Positions 1 through 8,826 of a stretch of DNA of 64,000 nucleotides are shown here, piece by piece; the first letter of the stretch is position 1, and each line of letters begins with the position of its first letter. A program made the translations under genes and the position numbers. Source of the DNA: Sutcliffiella horikoshii (GTDB taxonomy: Bacteria > Bacillota > Bacilli > Bacillales > Bacillaceae_I); NCBI RefSeq assembly GCF_002157855.1, contig NZ_CP020880.1, forward strand, positions 2,790,001 through 2,854,000, given 5' to 3'. The notes under the pieces were generated by a model that worked only from the letters and a program-made list of their open reading frames with translations, ran no database searches and was not told the origin of the DNA.

Positions 1-1000
1 TTTGATTTCTAAGTGATTCTCTATTAATGGATTGAGGAGGTTTTTCAAACCATCCATAATTAATTAAGAGTTTTGCACCTTCTTCAGCATAAGCCCCTAC
101 TCTAATAAGATAACTTTCATAGTTAGCTATTAAATCCTTTCTTAATGATGCTGCAATGGCAAGTCCAAAATCTCCAATACCGATGGCACTTTGCATATTT
201 GTATGAAATAACATTAATTTATCAGAAAATGGTGGGTCAGTGCTATTTGTAATAGTAGAATCCCATGTAGAGGGATAAGAATTGTCGTCTTCTTTTAGCT
301 TTATCATAAAATTTTCAACCATTTTCTTTCCCAAGTCATAACCTTCTTTAAAATAATCACTTATTTTTTTGGACTGAGCAACTTGGCTAAACCCTAAAAG
401 CATGGTTTTCGCGACATTTGCCACTTCGATATTAACACCTAAATGGGCCATTTCTATTCCGAGGAGTGGTCGGCGATGACCTACTAGACCACCAAGGAAT
501 TTTTTCTCCGTTACATATTCTACTTTATCAGGATACGATATATATGGAGCTCGTATAAAAATACCTTTTTCCTGCATTAGTTCCACATTACTGTCATACA
601 ACGTTTCTGTTTGGTTTAAAAACTGTTTAAATAATTTACGGACATCACTACGGGCTGATACTGACTTAGCCAAACTGTATGAGTTCAATCCTGTTCTACC
701 CATATGATGCAGGTAACGCATATATGTTACATCTGAAAAGAGTTTCTTTGCTTGCAAGTTCACATCCTGATCACCAAACCCATTAGGAAGTGGAATACCT
801 TCTTTTGTAAATAAATCCGATATTTGAGCTACATGTTCTAAAGAATAACTAAGAGCTAGTTCAATAATAGGTATAACATCTTGTTCTTCACAAGTTTGTA
901 AGAAATGTTTTAATACGCAAATAGACATGGTGTCACCAATATAGGTGCTCCATAACATGGAAATTTCAGCAGAAGTTATTTTGGGTGAGTGTTCAACCAT
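1..1000 (-). CDS. DUF3231 family protein (3' end beyond window)
   Basis: The reading frame starts at an ATG (MVEHSPKITSAEISML) preceded by AAGGGGTTG and stays open to the window edge, giving 333 residues. DUF3231 proteins are about 330-340 residues long, so only a few residues are probably missing. The protein shows the usual two similar helical halves (a TWDSTITNSTDPPFSDKLML segment near residue 240 resembles the first-half pattern). Members are common in spore formers, often annotated only as DUF3231 and sometimes linked to sporulation; no biochemical role is established. No signal peptide or membrane segment is visible. The assignment is by recognition of the family pattern, not by a search. 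Confidence 0.75.
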   Translation of the reverse strand, partial: MVEHSPKITSAEISMLWSTYIGDTMSICVLKHFLQTCEEQDVIPIIELALSYSLEHVAQISDLFTKEGIPLPNGFGDQDVNLQAKKLFSDVTYMRYLHHMGRTGLNSYSLAKSVSARSDVRKLFKQFLNQTETLYDSNVELMQEKGIFIRAPYISYPDKVEYVTEKKFLGGLVGHRRPLLGIEMAHLGVNIEVANVAKTMLLGFSQVAQSKKISDYFKEGYDLGKKMVENFMIKLKEDDNSYPSTWDSTITNSTDPPFSDKLMLFHTNMQSAIGIGDFGLAIAASLRKDLIANYESYLIRVGAYAEEGAKLLINYGWFEKPPQSINRESLRNQ

Positions 1001-1130
1001 AAATTTTCAACCCCTTACACATTTTTTTTTATTATTTCCATAAATCTGGCGGGGAATGTATAAGAAAAGAGAAAAGCAGTTGCCAAATAATAATCGATTC
1101 CATTACCTATCGTAAAACTAGAATTTACAC

Positions 1131-1144
1131 AGTGCAATTGCACT
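1131..1144. promoter_or_regulatory. 14-bp perfect palindrome in intergenic region
   Basis: AGTGCAATTGCACT is a perfect palindrome in the 268-bp gap between the DUF3231 gene and the alpha/beta hydrolase gene. It lies upstream of the DUF3231 start and could be an operator. No cognate regulator is nearby, and nothing else recognisable is in this gap. Confidence 0.25.
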
Positions 1145-1268
1145 CCTACTTACACCGTGTATATAAAAAATCCAGTTTATAGAGGAACTGGACCAACACT
1201 TTTGTATAAATTTTAATATTCATTTTATAACAAAGAATTCAATATTGTGACTTAAGAAGGTTCATTTG

Positions 1269-2135
1269 CTACAAGACAGTATGAGCTTTAAGGAACCTAA
1301 TAAGTATTTCATCTGTCTCTTTTGATGATTTACCTAGCCAAATAAGATGTCCCCATGTGTCAAGGAGGCATAATTCAGATGTAGGTACTTTTTTATGAGC
1401 AAGATAAGGGTGTTCTAATGGTACAGAACCATCATGTTTACTGTGCATAATTAGAGTTGGACAACTTATGTCCTGTAAATTTTCAATTGTTAATTCATTT
1501 ATCTGTGCTAAGTCGATAAAAAACCCATCTCCTGATCGCTGGCGATTATTCATTTTTCTTATTTCTTCAACATCCTCCTTACCTAACATCTCCTTTGCTT
1601 GATCTTGAGATAATTTACTAAAGGTAGGAAACATTTGATTGAAGATAAATCGCGGAAATAGATTATTCATTATTGAGATTAACTTCCAAGTGTACTTTTC
1701 TGTTTTGGGACGGAATAATACCTTTGCAGCTTTTAATTCTTTATCCTTAGTAGTAAGCCATTCTTTTGTAACAGCTGATTGTAAAATAAGCGAGCAAACC
1801 AATTCGGGATATTTAGAAGCAAAATATATACCACTAGGACCACCTGCGGAAATTGCCAAAAGGTGGACTTTTTTTATATTCAAATGATTTAGTAACTTCA
1901 TATAATAGTCGCACGCAGCAGATAGACTTTTTCCTATTTCTTTGGAGGTATCTCCATATCCTGCTCTTGATGGGGTAATTATTGAAAAGCCATTTTCTAA
2001 TAACGCTTTATATCCAAACTCTTCCCTACAATTTGAGTGTCCTCCATGCATGACAAATATAGGTTCACCTTCACCAATTATAGAATATTCTAGCGTTAAC
2101 CCATTTGAAAAAAATTTCTCTATTCTTCTCTCCAT
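1269..2135 (-). CDS. alpha/beta hydrolase
   Basis: A 288-residue alpha/beta-hydrolase fold protein, cytosolic by absence of a signal peptide. The oxyanion-loop HGGHSN lies near residue 30, the nucleophile elbow is AISAGG near residue 95, the acid is probably the Asp of HSKHDGSVP, and the catalytic His is in DTWGHLIW close to the C terminus. The substrate cannot be told; relatives include esterases, haloperoxidase-like and MhpC-like hydrolases. The gene stands alone on the minus strand, with ATG following AAAAAGGAGACTGGGTT as a clear ribosome binding site. Confidence 0.8.
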   Translation of the reverse strand: MERRIEKFFSNGLTLEYSIIGEGEPIFVMHGGHSNCREEFGYKALLENGFSIITPSRAGYGDTSKEIGKSLSAACDYYMKLLNHLNIKKVHLLAISAGGPSGIYFASKYPELVCSLILQSAVTKEWLTTKDKELKAAKVLFRPKTEKYTWKLISIMNNLFPRFIFNQMFPTFSKLSQDQAKEMLGKEDVEEIRKMNNRQRSGDGFFIDLAQINELTIENLQDISCPTLIMHSKHDGSVPLEHPYLAHKKVPTSELCLLDTWGHLIWLGKSSKETDEILIRFLKAHTVL

Positions 2136-2364
2136 AACCCAGTCTCCTTTTTACAGAAAAAAATCAGATAATCTTCTAGTTCAATAAATGAAGTCCGATA
2201 GCCTAATGCCAATTATTTCATAATCCTAAAACCCCTACAATATTATTTTGATTTTATACAGCTAAAAACAATAAATAATCATATTAGTATTCTTAGTGAA
2301 ATCCAGGTATATCGTTGTAAGTAAACGGTAGAAGCGTTACACTTTAGAAAGAAATTATAGGGAG

Positions 2365-2907
2365 GTGAATGACATTAAGAAATGGTGGATTGTATTGCTC
2401 ACTTCATTAATTGTACTAACTTTTTATTTTACACTTGAAAGAAATGATTTATTTTATGTCGAGTTAACCATTCCTTCGTCGTTATTTGTTAGTGATATTA
2501 ATGAGGATGAGCTAATTTCCAGCTCAGAAAAGGAAGGAATCCTGGTTACCAAAAATGAAGATGGATCATTGACATATAGAATGAACAGATTAAAACATTA
2601 CGAGAAAAAGTCTGAATATAAGAATACTATTCTACATACAATCCAAGATATCATAGCTGATGATGAATACTATGAACCTATATATGATGTGACCCATAAT
2701 AAATCCCTTAACCAATTTACCTTTATCATAGATAGATCCAAGAGTGAGGGGGGACTTGGTTTAGATAGAATTGTATCTTTGTTAATTGGTATGAATGCTG
2801 CAATGTACCAATTGTACAATGGAGCCTCACTAGACAATTATCACGTAAATGTCCGCTTGCAAGACAAGGACACGGATGAAATTATTAGTGAAACAACTCT
2901 TCCGTAG
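2365..2907 (+). CDS. membrane-anchored protein of unknown function
   Basis: 180 residues with one N-terminal hydrophobic segment (about residues 7-23, WWIVLLTSLIVLTFYF) followed by an acidic extracytoplasmic domain of about 155 residues with no motif I recognise. An N-in, C-out anchored protein is likely. The start is unusual: the first in-frame codon, GTG at 2365, overlaps the strong Shine-Dalgarno sequence GGGAGGTG itself, so it has no room for a ribosome binding site. The in-frame ATT at 2374 sits at the right distance from that sequence and may be the true start. The gene is flanked by convergent tyrS and a 229-bp gap upstream. Confidence 0.6.
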   Translation: MNDIKKWWIVLLTSLIVLTFYFTLERNDLFYVELTIPSSLFVSDINEDELISSSEKEGILVTKNEDGSLTYRMNRLKHYEKKSEYKNTILHTIQDIIADDEYYEPIYDVTHNKSLNQFTFIIDRSKSEGGLGLDRIVSLLIGMNAAMYQLYNGASLDNYHVNVRLQDKDTDEIISETTLP

Positions 2908-2937
2908 AGTGGCAGTTGAGAAGGTTACGTCAATAAA

Positions 2938-2984
2938 AGTGGAAGCGATAACCCCTAATTCCAGGTTAACGCTCCCCTATCTAT
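2938..2984 (-). terminator. probable terminator of tyrS
   Basis: Read on the minus strand, just after the tyrS stop, GGAGCGTTAACC pairs imperfectly with GGGGTTATCGCTTCC and is followed by a short ACTTTTA tract. The stem is imperfect and the U run short, so confidence is moderate. Confidence 0.4.
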
Positions 2985-2991
2985 GTGATTT

Positions 2992-4206
2992 TTATTTTAT
3001 GAACCGTATAAAACGCTTTTTACCAATTTGCAGTACTTCATCGTTCATTAATACTCGATCCAGTTCATCGATGCTTAATTTTTCTTTGTTGAGCTGGACA
3101 CCGTTTTGTTTGATTAAGCGCATGAATTCGCTTTTGCTTTTAACAAAGCCTTGCTTGACTAGTTGTGGAATGATGGCTAATACGGTTTCTGCCCCGATTT
3201 CGATCAATAATTCTGGGATGTCATCTGGGATTTCTTTTTTGCTAAAGGCTGTTTCGTAGAATGTGATTGCTCTTTTCGTTTCTTCTTCTCCGCAGTATAG
3301 ATTCGTAATGATTCTAGCCAATTCTAATTTAATATCTCTAGGGTTTATTCCTTGTTCTAACTGTTGGACTATATTGTGTATGTCGTCCGGATGCTCATCC
3401 GTCGCCAGTTCAAAGTATTTGATAATGAGCTCGTCTGGAACCTCCATCACCTTTTTAAACATGACTTCGGCTGGTTCATTGACACCGATGTAATTACCTA
3501 GGCTTTTACTCATTTTTTCTACTCCGTCAAGCCCCTCAAGCAATGGCATGAAAATGGCAACTTGCTTTTCTAATCCCCACTGTTTTTGGAGAGTGCGTCC
3601 CATGAGAATATTAAATGTTTGGTCTGTGCCACCTAGTTCAATATCCGCTTTGATTTCTACGGAATCGTATGCTTGCATTAATGGGTAGAAAAATTCGTGA
3701 ATGCCGATCGGCACTTGGCTGTTGTATCTTTTTTGAAAATCGTCACGCTCTAGTATTCTTGCCACAGATGTGGTCGCTGCTAGTTTGATTACTTCCTCAA
3801 AGGTTAATTTAAATAACCATTCACTGTTAAAGCGGACCGTTGTTTTTTCTGCATCTAACACTTTGAAGATTTGCTCGCAGTATGTTTGTGCATTGAGTTT
3901 TACCTGCTCATCACTTAAAGCTTTCCGTCCTTTGGCTTTTCCTGTCGGATCCCCGATACGCCCAGTGAAATCCCCAATAATGATGACGATTCTATGGCCA
4001 AGATCTTGCATTTGTTTCATTTTCCTTAGGACAACTGCGTGACCCAAATGAATATCTGGGGCAGAAGGATCAAGCCCTAATTTAACAGTTAGAGGCTTCT
4101 TTGATTCATAGGACTTCTCCAATTTTGCCAATAGCTCTTCTTTGTTTACTATTTCTTGAGCACCTTTCATGATGATGGTCAATTGTTCTTCTGGTTTTAC
4201 TAACAT
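2992..4206 (-). CDS. tyrS: tyrosyl-tRNA synthetase (TyrZ-like)
   Basis: A class I aminoacyl-tRNA synthetase that charges tRNA-Tyr. HIGH motif HLGH at residues 53-56, KMSKS at 231-235, tyrosine-pocket segment DIELGGTDQTFN near 188-199, and a C-terminal S4-like RNA-binding domain over the last ~65 residues. The sequence style (LRKMKQMQDLGH after HIGH) resembles the second bacillar enzyme, TyrZ, more than B. subtilis TyrS. The open frame extends 38 codons further upstream, but that stretch is the T-box terminator and antiterminator; ATG at 4206 follows AAGGAGATGTTAGT, so 405 residues is the right product. Confidence 0.93.
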   Translation of the reverse strand: MLVKPEEQLTIIMKGAQEIVNKEELLAKLEKSYESKKPLTVKLGLDPSAPDIHLGHAVVLRKMKQMQDLGHRIVIIIGDFTGRIGDPTGKAKGRKALSDEQVKLNAQTYCEQIFKVLDAEKTTVRFNSEWLFKLTFEEVIKLAATTSVARILERDDFQKRYNSQVPIGIHEFFYPLMQAYDSVEIKADIELGGTDQTFNILMGRTLQKQWGLEKQVAIFMPLLEGLDGVEKMSKSLGNYIGVNEPAEVMFKKVMEVPDELIIKYFELATDEHPDDIHNIVQQLEQGINPRDIKLELARIITNLYCGEEETKRAITFYETAFSKKEIPDDIPELLIEIGAETVLAIIPQLVKQGFVKSKSEFMRLIKQNGVQLNKEKLSIDELDRVLMNDEVLQIGKKRFIRFIK

Positions 4207-4259
4207 ACTAACATCTCCTTGGAATATTATTTCTAATATTGCAAGCTCTATAAGAACCA

Positions 4260-4545
4260 AAGGAATAAAAAAAACGCCCTTTTGGATTAACCAAAAGGAC
4301 GATTTATCTCGTGTTACCACCTTTAATTCATAAGCAATTCACATTGCCTACCTTTGAAAGTACAGTCATATGACGATACTCTAGCACATGATTACGGGTG
4401 CTTCACCGGTGTAGCCTACTCAAGTCTTCACCTTTTCGGTACACAGCTCCAAGACGTATTCACAATCGTTCAACATGCACCTCTCATCAGCCGGTAACTT
4501 TCTGTCTGTTTACGTGATTGCTACTCTTTCTTATCATAGCCTTTG
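4260..4545 (-). promoter_or_regulatory. tyrosine T-box riboswitch leader of tyrS
   Basis: On the minus strand the leader has a T-box core (AAAGGTGGTAACACG, about 4308-4325) followed by an intrinsic terminator (CCTTTTGG / CCAAAAGG with a run of U, about 4267-4302). The upstream part contains a stem-I-like region with a GAATACG segment whose UAC (4456-4458) can serve as the tyrosine specifier codon. Uncharged tRNA-Tyr would stabilise the antiterminator and turn on tyrS. The match of specifier to downstream gene makes this call firm. Confidence 0.93.
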
Positions 4546-4632
4546 TTCTTATACTCCGAAATGTTTATAACAAATCTTCGTTATGCAGATATTAAGTGTT
4601 ATTTTATCTATTTCATTTCAAATGTCAATAGT

Positions 4633-5634
4633 TTATTTTTGCTTATAATACGTAATTCCCAATGCAAAGGCAAGCACAAGGCCTTTGACGATATCCATTG
4701 CATAATAAGGAACGGACATCATGACAAGACCGTTTTGTAGAATTCCGATTAGTACCGCTCCTATAAATGTACCGAATGCGTTAGGTTTGCCTGCTCCAAG
4801 GACGGCAAATCCAATAAATGCAGCCGCTACAGAATCCATTAAGTAAGGAGTGCCGGCATTGATTTCCGCTGTCATGATCCTCGAAGCAAGCACCATCCCT
4901 CCAATTGCAGCCAATAAGGCGGAAAATAAATAAGCTGCTACTTTGTATTTGTTCACAGCTATTCCCGAAAGCTTGGCCGCTTCTGCATTTCCACCGATGA
5001 TGTACATGAATCTTCCGTGCTTGGTGTAAGTGAGGAAAATATGTACTACCACTACAATCGTTAGCATGATGACGATAATCCATGGAACCTGTCCAAATTT
5101 CTGAAATAGCGGGCTGATGGTTCCCGTTGCAAACGTTCCGTCAGACATGACCATATTTTGCGAAATTGTAGAGCCTTTCGTATAAGTCAGGGCAATTCCC
5201 TGGATGATAAACATGGTCGCAAGGGTCATCAGCATATCAGGGATTTTTAATTTTACAATCATAAAAGAGTTGAAGGCACCAACTAACAGTGCTGCTGCAA
5301 TTGCTGAAAAAATCGCCATTGCGGTATTTTGTGAAAACCAGACAAACATGGAGATGACAATCGCATTGGATAAAGATGCAACAGACCCGACAGATAAATC
5401 GAAGCCGTTAACAGTCAGGGAAATGGTGATACCGATTGCGATAATCGTTACGATCGATATGGACCTTAAAATATTGATGACATTATTGGATTGGATGAAT
5501 GCTGGATTCGCTAGGGCAAACACGGCAATCAATACAAAAATGGTAATGATCGTACCGTATTTATATAAGAAGTCGAACAGTTCAAAGCGGAAAGCCGGTT
5601 TTACGTTCTCCTGTACTGGTATGTCAGTTTTCAT
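4633..5634 (-). CDS. sugar ABC transporter permease (RbsC family)
   Basis: 333-residue polytopic membrane protein of the BPD_transp_2/RbsC type, with about eight to ten hydrophobic segments and the family signatures NGFDLSVGSVASL (near residue 80) and VAAAFIGFAVLGAG (near 270). It is the last gene of a three-gene minus-strand operon (binding protein, ATPase, permease), starting one base after the ATPase gene. Substrate class is a pentose or pentose-like molecule by family; the SAM riboswitch upstream argues for a sulphur-containing ribose derivative such as methylthioribose rather than ribose. That last step is inference. Confidence 0.88.
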   Translation of the reverse strand: MKTDIPVQENVKPAFRFELFDFLYKYGTIITIFVLIAVFALANPAFIQSNNVINILRSISIVTIIAIGITISLTVNGFDLSVGSVASLSNAIVISMFVWFSQNTAMAIFSAIAAALLVGAFNSFMIVKLKIPDMLMTLATMFIIQGIALTYTKGSTISQNMVMSDGTFATGTISPLFQKFGQVPWIIVIMLTIVVVVHIFLTYTKHGRFMYIIGGNAEAAKLSGIAVNKYKVAAYLFSALLAAIGGMVLASRIMTAEINAGTPYLMDSVAAAFIGFAVLGAGKPNAFGTFIGAVLIGILQNGLVMMSVPYYAMDIVKGLVLAFALGITYYKQK

Positions 5635-5635
5635 G

Positions 5636-7141
5636 TCAATGTCCCCCTGTTGAAAAGTATAGAAGCTCTTGCTCGTCTGTATCTGCGGTGGAAAGCTCTT
5701 TTGTCACCTTGCCGTCGTATAAGACATACACCCTGTTGGTCAGACCGACAATTTCTGATAGCTCAGATGATGCGTAAAAGATGGCCTTGCCCCGTTTTGC
5801 TAGGGCGGCAATCAGTTCGAAAATGTCACGTTTTGCTCCAACATCGACCCCTTTTGTCGGTTCATCAAAAATATAGATATCAGCTTCTGACACAAGCCAT
5901 TTTCCAATGGCAATCTTTTGCTGATTTCCGCCTGAAAGGGTGTGGACGCTTGTGTCAGGTGATGGTGTTTTAATGCCTAATGTTTGGATAAGCTCTTGCG
6001 ATTTATTTTTCTGCGCTTTTTTATCAAGGAAATGTAGTGCCTTCGTGAATGCATGAAGATTAGCGGAAACTAAATTTGTTTGCACGGATTCTTGAAGGAT
6101 GAGCCCCTCTTTTCTCCGCTCTTCTGGAATAAAGGCCAGCCCGTTTTGTACTGCTACGTGAGGACTTTTTACTTTGACCGTACTTCCTTTGATTTTAATA
6201 GTTCCCGAGGTTTTGGAGGAATCTCCGAAGAGTGCCTTGCACAGCTCCGTTTTCCCTGCTCCAACTAAACCAGCTATCCCCACAACTTCTCCAGCTTTTA
6301 CATGAAGGTATACATCTTTCACTATAGTGTTGTCGCTAAGTCCCTCTACTTCCAGCAAAGTCTCACCTATAGTTGGAGTTTGTTCCGGAAACTGCTGCTC
6401 TAGTTTTTGGCCGAGCATCCACTCGACTATCCTTTCTGAAGTAAGGTTTGCCACTTTGTCCCTCTTAACTACTTGGCCATTTCTCATAATCGTTATTTCA
6501 TCACAGATCTCGACAATTTCAGGAATTCGGTGGGAAATGAAGATGATCCCTACTCCTTCCTCTTTCAATTTCTTGATGACGGAAAACAGTTTTTCTGTCT
6601 CCCTGTTGCTAAGGGGCGCTGTTGGTTCATCTAAAATCAAAAACTTACAATCTGTTGAAATGGCTCTTGCCAGGAGAACCATCTGCTTCTCTGCTAATGT
6701 CAGCGAGCTTACTAGACGCTTGGTTGAGATATTGCTATTTAATTTCTCTAATTGTGAGGCTGCTTTCTTATGTACATTTCTCCAATGGATCCACTGCTTG
6801 CTACCGGAGTTTTGCACCGTCTCTTGCAGCATGATGTTCTCCGCTACCGTCAGAGTTGGAATCAACGCCGCATCCACTTCCTGATAAACGATTTGCACGC
6901 CTGCCTTTTGGGAGTCTGTTGGTTTCGAAATAGAAAGTCGATTTCCTCCGAGATAGATTTCTCCGCTAAAATGATCGTACGCTCCAGCCAGCACTTTCAT
7001 CAATGTCGATTTCCCCGCTCCATTGGCCCCGATTAATGCATGCACACTACCGGGTTTGGCGGTAAATGTCACCTTGTCCAAAGCTTTCACTCCAGGAAAC
7101 TCAATGGATATGTCTTTCATTTCAAGTATAGTGTTTGTCAT
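5636..7141 (-). CDS. sugar ABC transporter ATP-binding protein (RbsA family)
   Basis: A tandem-duplicated ABC ATPase of about 501 residues. The first domain has Walker A GANGAGKST at residues 38-46; the second has GLVGAGKTE near 280 and an LSGGNQQK signature near 395, followed by Walker B (FDEPTKGVDVG). Its first-domain signature is degenerate (SSLTLAEKQM), as usual in the RbsA/MglA/AraG class. I chose ATG at 7141 (MTNTILEMKD, after GAGGGGGAGCAGA), which matches family N termini; an in-frame ATG eight codons upstream at 7165, with its own AGGAGGGAG, is possible. Partner of the adjacent permease and lipoprotein. Confidence 0.9.
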   Translation of the reverse strand: MTNTILEMKDISIEFPGVKALDKVTFTAKPGSVHALIGANGAGKSTLMKVLAGAYDHFSGEIYLGGNRLSISKPTDSQKAGVQIVYQEVDAALIPTLTVAENIMLQETVQNSGSKQWIHWRNVHKKAASQLEKLNSNISTKRLVSSLTLAEKQMVLLARAISTDCKFLILDEPTAPLSNRETEKLFSVIKKLKEEGVGIIFISHRIPEIVEICDEITIMRNGQVVKRDKVANLTSERIVEWMLGQKLEQQFPEQTPTIGETLLEVEGLSDNTIVKDVYLHVKAGEVVGIAGLVGAGKTELCKALFGDSSKTSGTIKIKGSTVKVKSPHVAVQNGLAFIPEERRKEGLILQESVQTNLVSANLHAFTKALHFLDKKAQKNKSQELIQTLGIKTPSPDTSVHTLSGGNQQKIAIGKWLVSEADIYIFDEPTKGVDVGAKRDIFELIAALAKRGKAIFYASSELSEIVGLTNRVYVLYDGKVTKELSTADTDEQELLYFSTGGH

Positions 7142-7201
7142 TCTGCTCCCCCTCTCTTCAAACATACAAACACTCCCTCCTGATGAAGAGAGTGCCGTCT
7201 A

Positions 7202-8314
7202 TTATTTTTTGTAATGCTCTTTCAATGTGTTCATCCACTCTTCTAAGAATGCGTCAGATTCTCCCCAGCCTTCCACGACCTTTGAAAGGTTGCCCATGTT
7301 TACCGCTTCGCTTGATTGTTGAAGATCTTCTTGAGAGATCAAAGAAGCTTCTAAGTCATAAGTTTGTGGCGTTTCTTCCCCTGCAAGCTTTTTAGCAAGT
7401 AGACGTAGGTTTACCGCACCGATTAACTTCGGGTCCACAGCAGCTGTATACTCCCAAGGGCTTCCTTCTGTACTGATTTCCTGAAGGTCCGCATTGGAAA
7501 CATCTATTCCGTAAATCTTGATTTCTTCACGACCTGCTTCTTTCAACGCACGAGCCGCTCCGACTGCGAATGCATCCCATGTAGCAAAGATAGCATCAAT
7601 GCTTCCTTTAGGATGCTTGTTCAACATTGCCGCAACCGCGTTCTGGGTTTGAACGGATGTATCTGCCGCCGCAACGCCAAAACGTTCCACTTCGTTCAGG
7701 CCAGGATTATTTTCTAACGTTTCTTTATACACATTGTTACGTCGAACCATCGGCGAGAAACCGTCCACCCACAGATACACCACATTTGCTTCGCTGTTGA
7801 AATCATTGACGAGTTGATCAAGTGCTAATTTTGCCAACTCCTCATCATCTTGAGAAGTTAGCGTCACTCTTTCAATGTTTGCAAGATCTCCATTGGAATC
7901 GAATGTCACCACTTCTTTGCCGCTGTCGACAAGCTGTTGGACACCTTCCACAGTTGCCGCATCATCACCGTGTGATATGATCACTCCGTCATAATCTTGG
8001 TTAACCGTCTGATTGATTGCATCATGGAATTTCGCACTGTCACCATTTGCAGTAAATACATCCACTGTAAATCCTAGGGACTCCCCTTCCTCTTTCGCTC
8101 CAGCTAAAAATTGCGCCGTATGATCATCTCCGCCAATCTTTCGGATTACCTTAATTTTCGCACCTTCTCCATCTGCAAACTTCTCTGGTACATTCTCAAT
8201 TGGCCCAGTCGGCTTACTGCTCTCTGCAGAATCGCCTCCACCACTGCACCCTGTTAATAGTAAAGTCGCTGTTGTTAATGCCACAATTCCTTTTTTAAAA
8301 ATGTTTTTTCTCAT
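7202..8314 (-). CDS. sugar ABC transporter substrate-binding lipoprotein
   Basis: 370 residues with a lipoprotein signal peptide and lipobox LLTGC (Cys23), then a linker and a type I periplasmic-binding fold (RbsB/Peripla_BP_4 type: GVIISHGDDAATVEG, KEVVTFDSNGD, AIFATWDAFAVGAARAL). It is somewhat longer than RbsB. As first gene of the operon it lies directly behind a SAM-I riboswitch, so the transporter is predicted to be made when S-adenosylmethionine is low. That makes a methionine-salvage sugar such as 5-methylthioribose the leading ligand candidate; the sequence alone does not prove the ligand. Confidence 0.88.
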   Translation of the reverse strand: MRKNIFKKGIVALTTATLLLTGCSGGGDSAESSKPTGPIENVPEKFADGEGAKIKVIRKIGGDDHTAQFLAGAKEEGESLGFTVDVFTANGDSAKFHDAINQTVNQDYDGVIISHGDDAATVEGVQQLVDSGKEVVTFDSNGDLANIERVTLTSQDDEELAKLALDQLVNDFNSEANVVYLWVDGFSPMVRRNNVYKETLENNPGLNEVERFGVAAADTSVQTQNAVAAMLNKHPKGSIDAIFATWDAFAVGAARALKEAGREEIKIYGIDVSNADLQEISTEGSPWEYTAAVDPKLIGAVNLRLLAKKLAGEETPQTYDLEASLISQEDLQQSSEAVNMGNLSKVVEGWGESDAFLEEWMNTLKEHYKK

Positions 8315-8350
8315 TCTTTTTACTCCCCTTTTTGCTTTATTACTTTAATA

Positions 8351-8384
8351 AAATAAAAAACCTCTCCAAGTAAGAGAGGTTTGA
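8351..8384 (-). terminator. SAM-riboswitch-controlled terminator
   Basis: Minus-strand hairpin AACCTCTCTTA / AGAGAGGTT class (8359-8382) followed by a U-rich tract, placed between the SAM aptamer and the start of the binding-protein gene. It is the expression platform of the riboswitch. Confidence 0.85.
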
Positions 8385-8399
8385 GCGCTAATTGAAAAC

Positions 8400-8530
8400 A
8401 AAAAGACTTGTCCCTCTCTTATCTTTCAAAACATCACTGTTTTGCAGGATTTAGCACCAATTCCAAACGGAACGGTTGCTGGGCGTCATAGGGCCAGTCC
8501 CTCTGCCACTCTTGATAAGAGATCGAAATA
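8400..8530 (-). promoter_or_regulatory. SAM-I (S-box) riboswitch
   Basis: The minus strand reads as a canonical S-box: 5' arm CTCTTATCAAGAGTGGC, then AGAGGGACTGGCCC, ACGCCCAGCAACC, GGTGCTAAATCCTGCA and the closing 3' arm GATAAGAGAG. All conserved blocks of the SAM-I aptamer are present in order. It precedes an RbsABC-type transporter operon, an uncommon client for this riboswitch. Confidence 0.95.
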
Positions 8531-8557
8531 TTTAGTTTATTAAAAGAATTAAGTATT

Positions 8558-8586
8558 ACTTTACCGCCTTAAAGGAGAAGTGTCAA
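8558..8586 (-). promoter_or_regulatory. sigma-A promoter of the S-box transporter operon
   Basis: On the minus strand, -35 TTGACA (8581-8586), a 17-nt spacer and -10 TAAAGT (8558-8563). Transcription would begin near 8550, just upstream of the SAM aptamer. Confidence 0.75.
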
Positions 8587-8647
8587 TGACTTTTTTGAAG
8601 AAAAGTAAAAATTTACGGTTGGTATTAAAGTATGATCCACCTCGCCT

Positions 8648-8757
8648 TGATAGGGTCGATGAGGACCTCACTTTTGCCTTTCTCCTCAAACTGACGTCTT
8701 CATAACTGCGATGAAGACACCTCTCCGGCCTTTCTCTACAAACTGAGGTCTTCATAA
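8648..8757. repeat. 52-bp tandem repeat array, left part (split by IS)
   Basis: About two units of the same 52-bp repeat that continues at 10425. Each unit contains the inverted repeat GTCTTCAT-N7-ATGAAGAC. The outermost unit (GGTCGATGAGGACCTC) is degenerate. The array was one block before the insertion sequence landed in it, as the 3-bp duplication TAA at the junctions shows. Confidence 0.9.
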
Positions 8758-8826
8758 TGATATGCTCCCTTTTAAGTAGACAGATAAAAAACTAAAAATC
8801 TGTTTCTGCTAAGGGGAGTATTTATT

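Noticed and set aside
2849-3259. 136-residue plus-strand ORF overlapping the end of tyrS
   Set aside because: It is mostly antisense to the conserved tyrS S4 region and has no start signal.
4207-4320. 38-residue N-terminal extension of TyrS
   Set aside because: This stretch is the T-box antiterminator/terminator; the correct ATG at 4206 has its own ribosome binding site and fits family length.
8561-8755. 64-residue minus-strand ORF
   Set aside because: It covers the S-box promoter and repeat units; no coding evidence.
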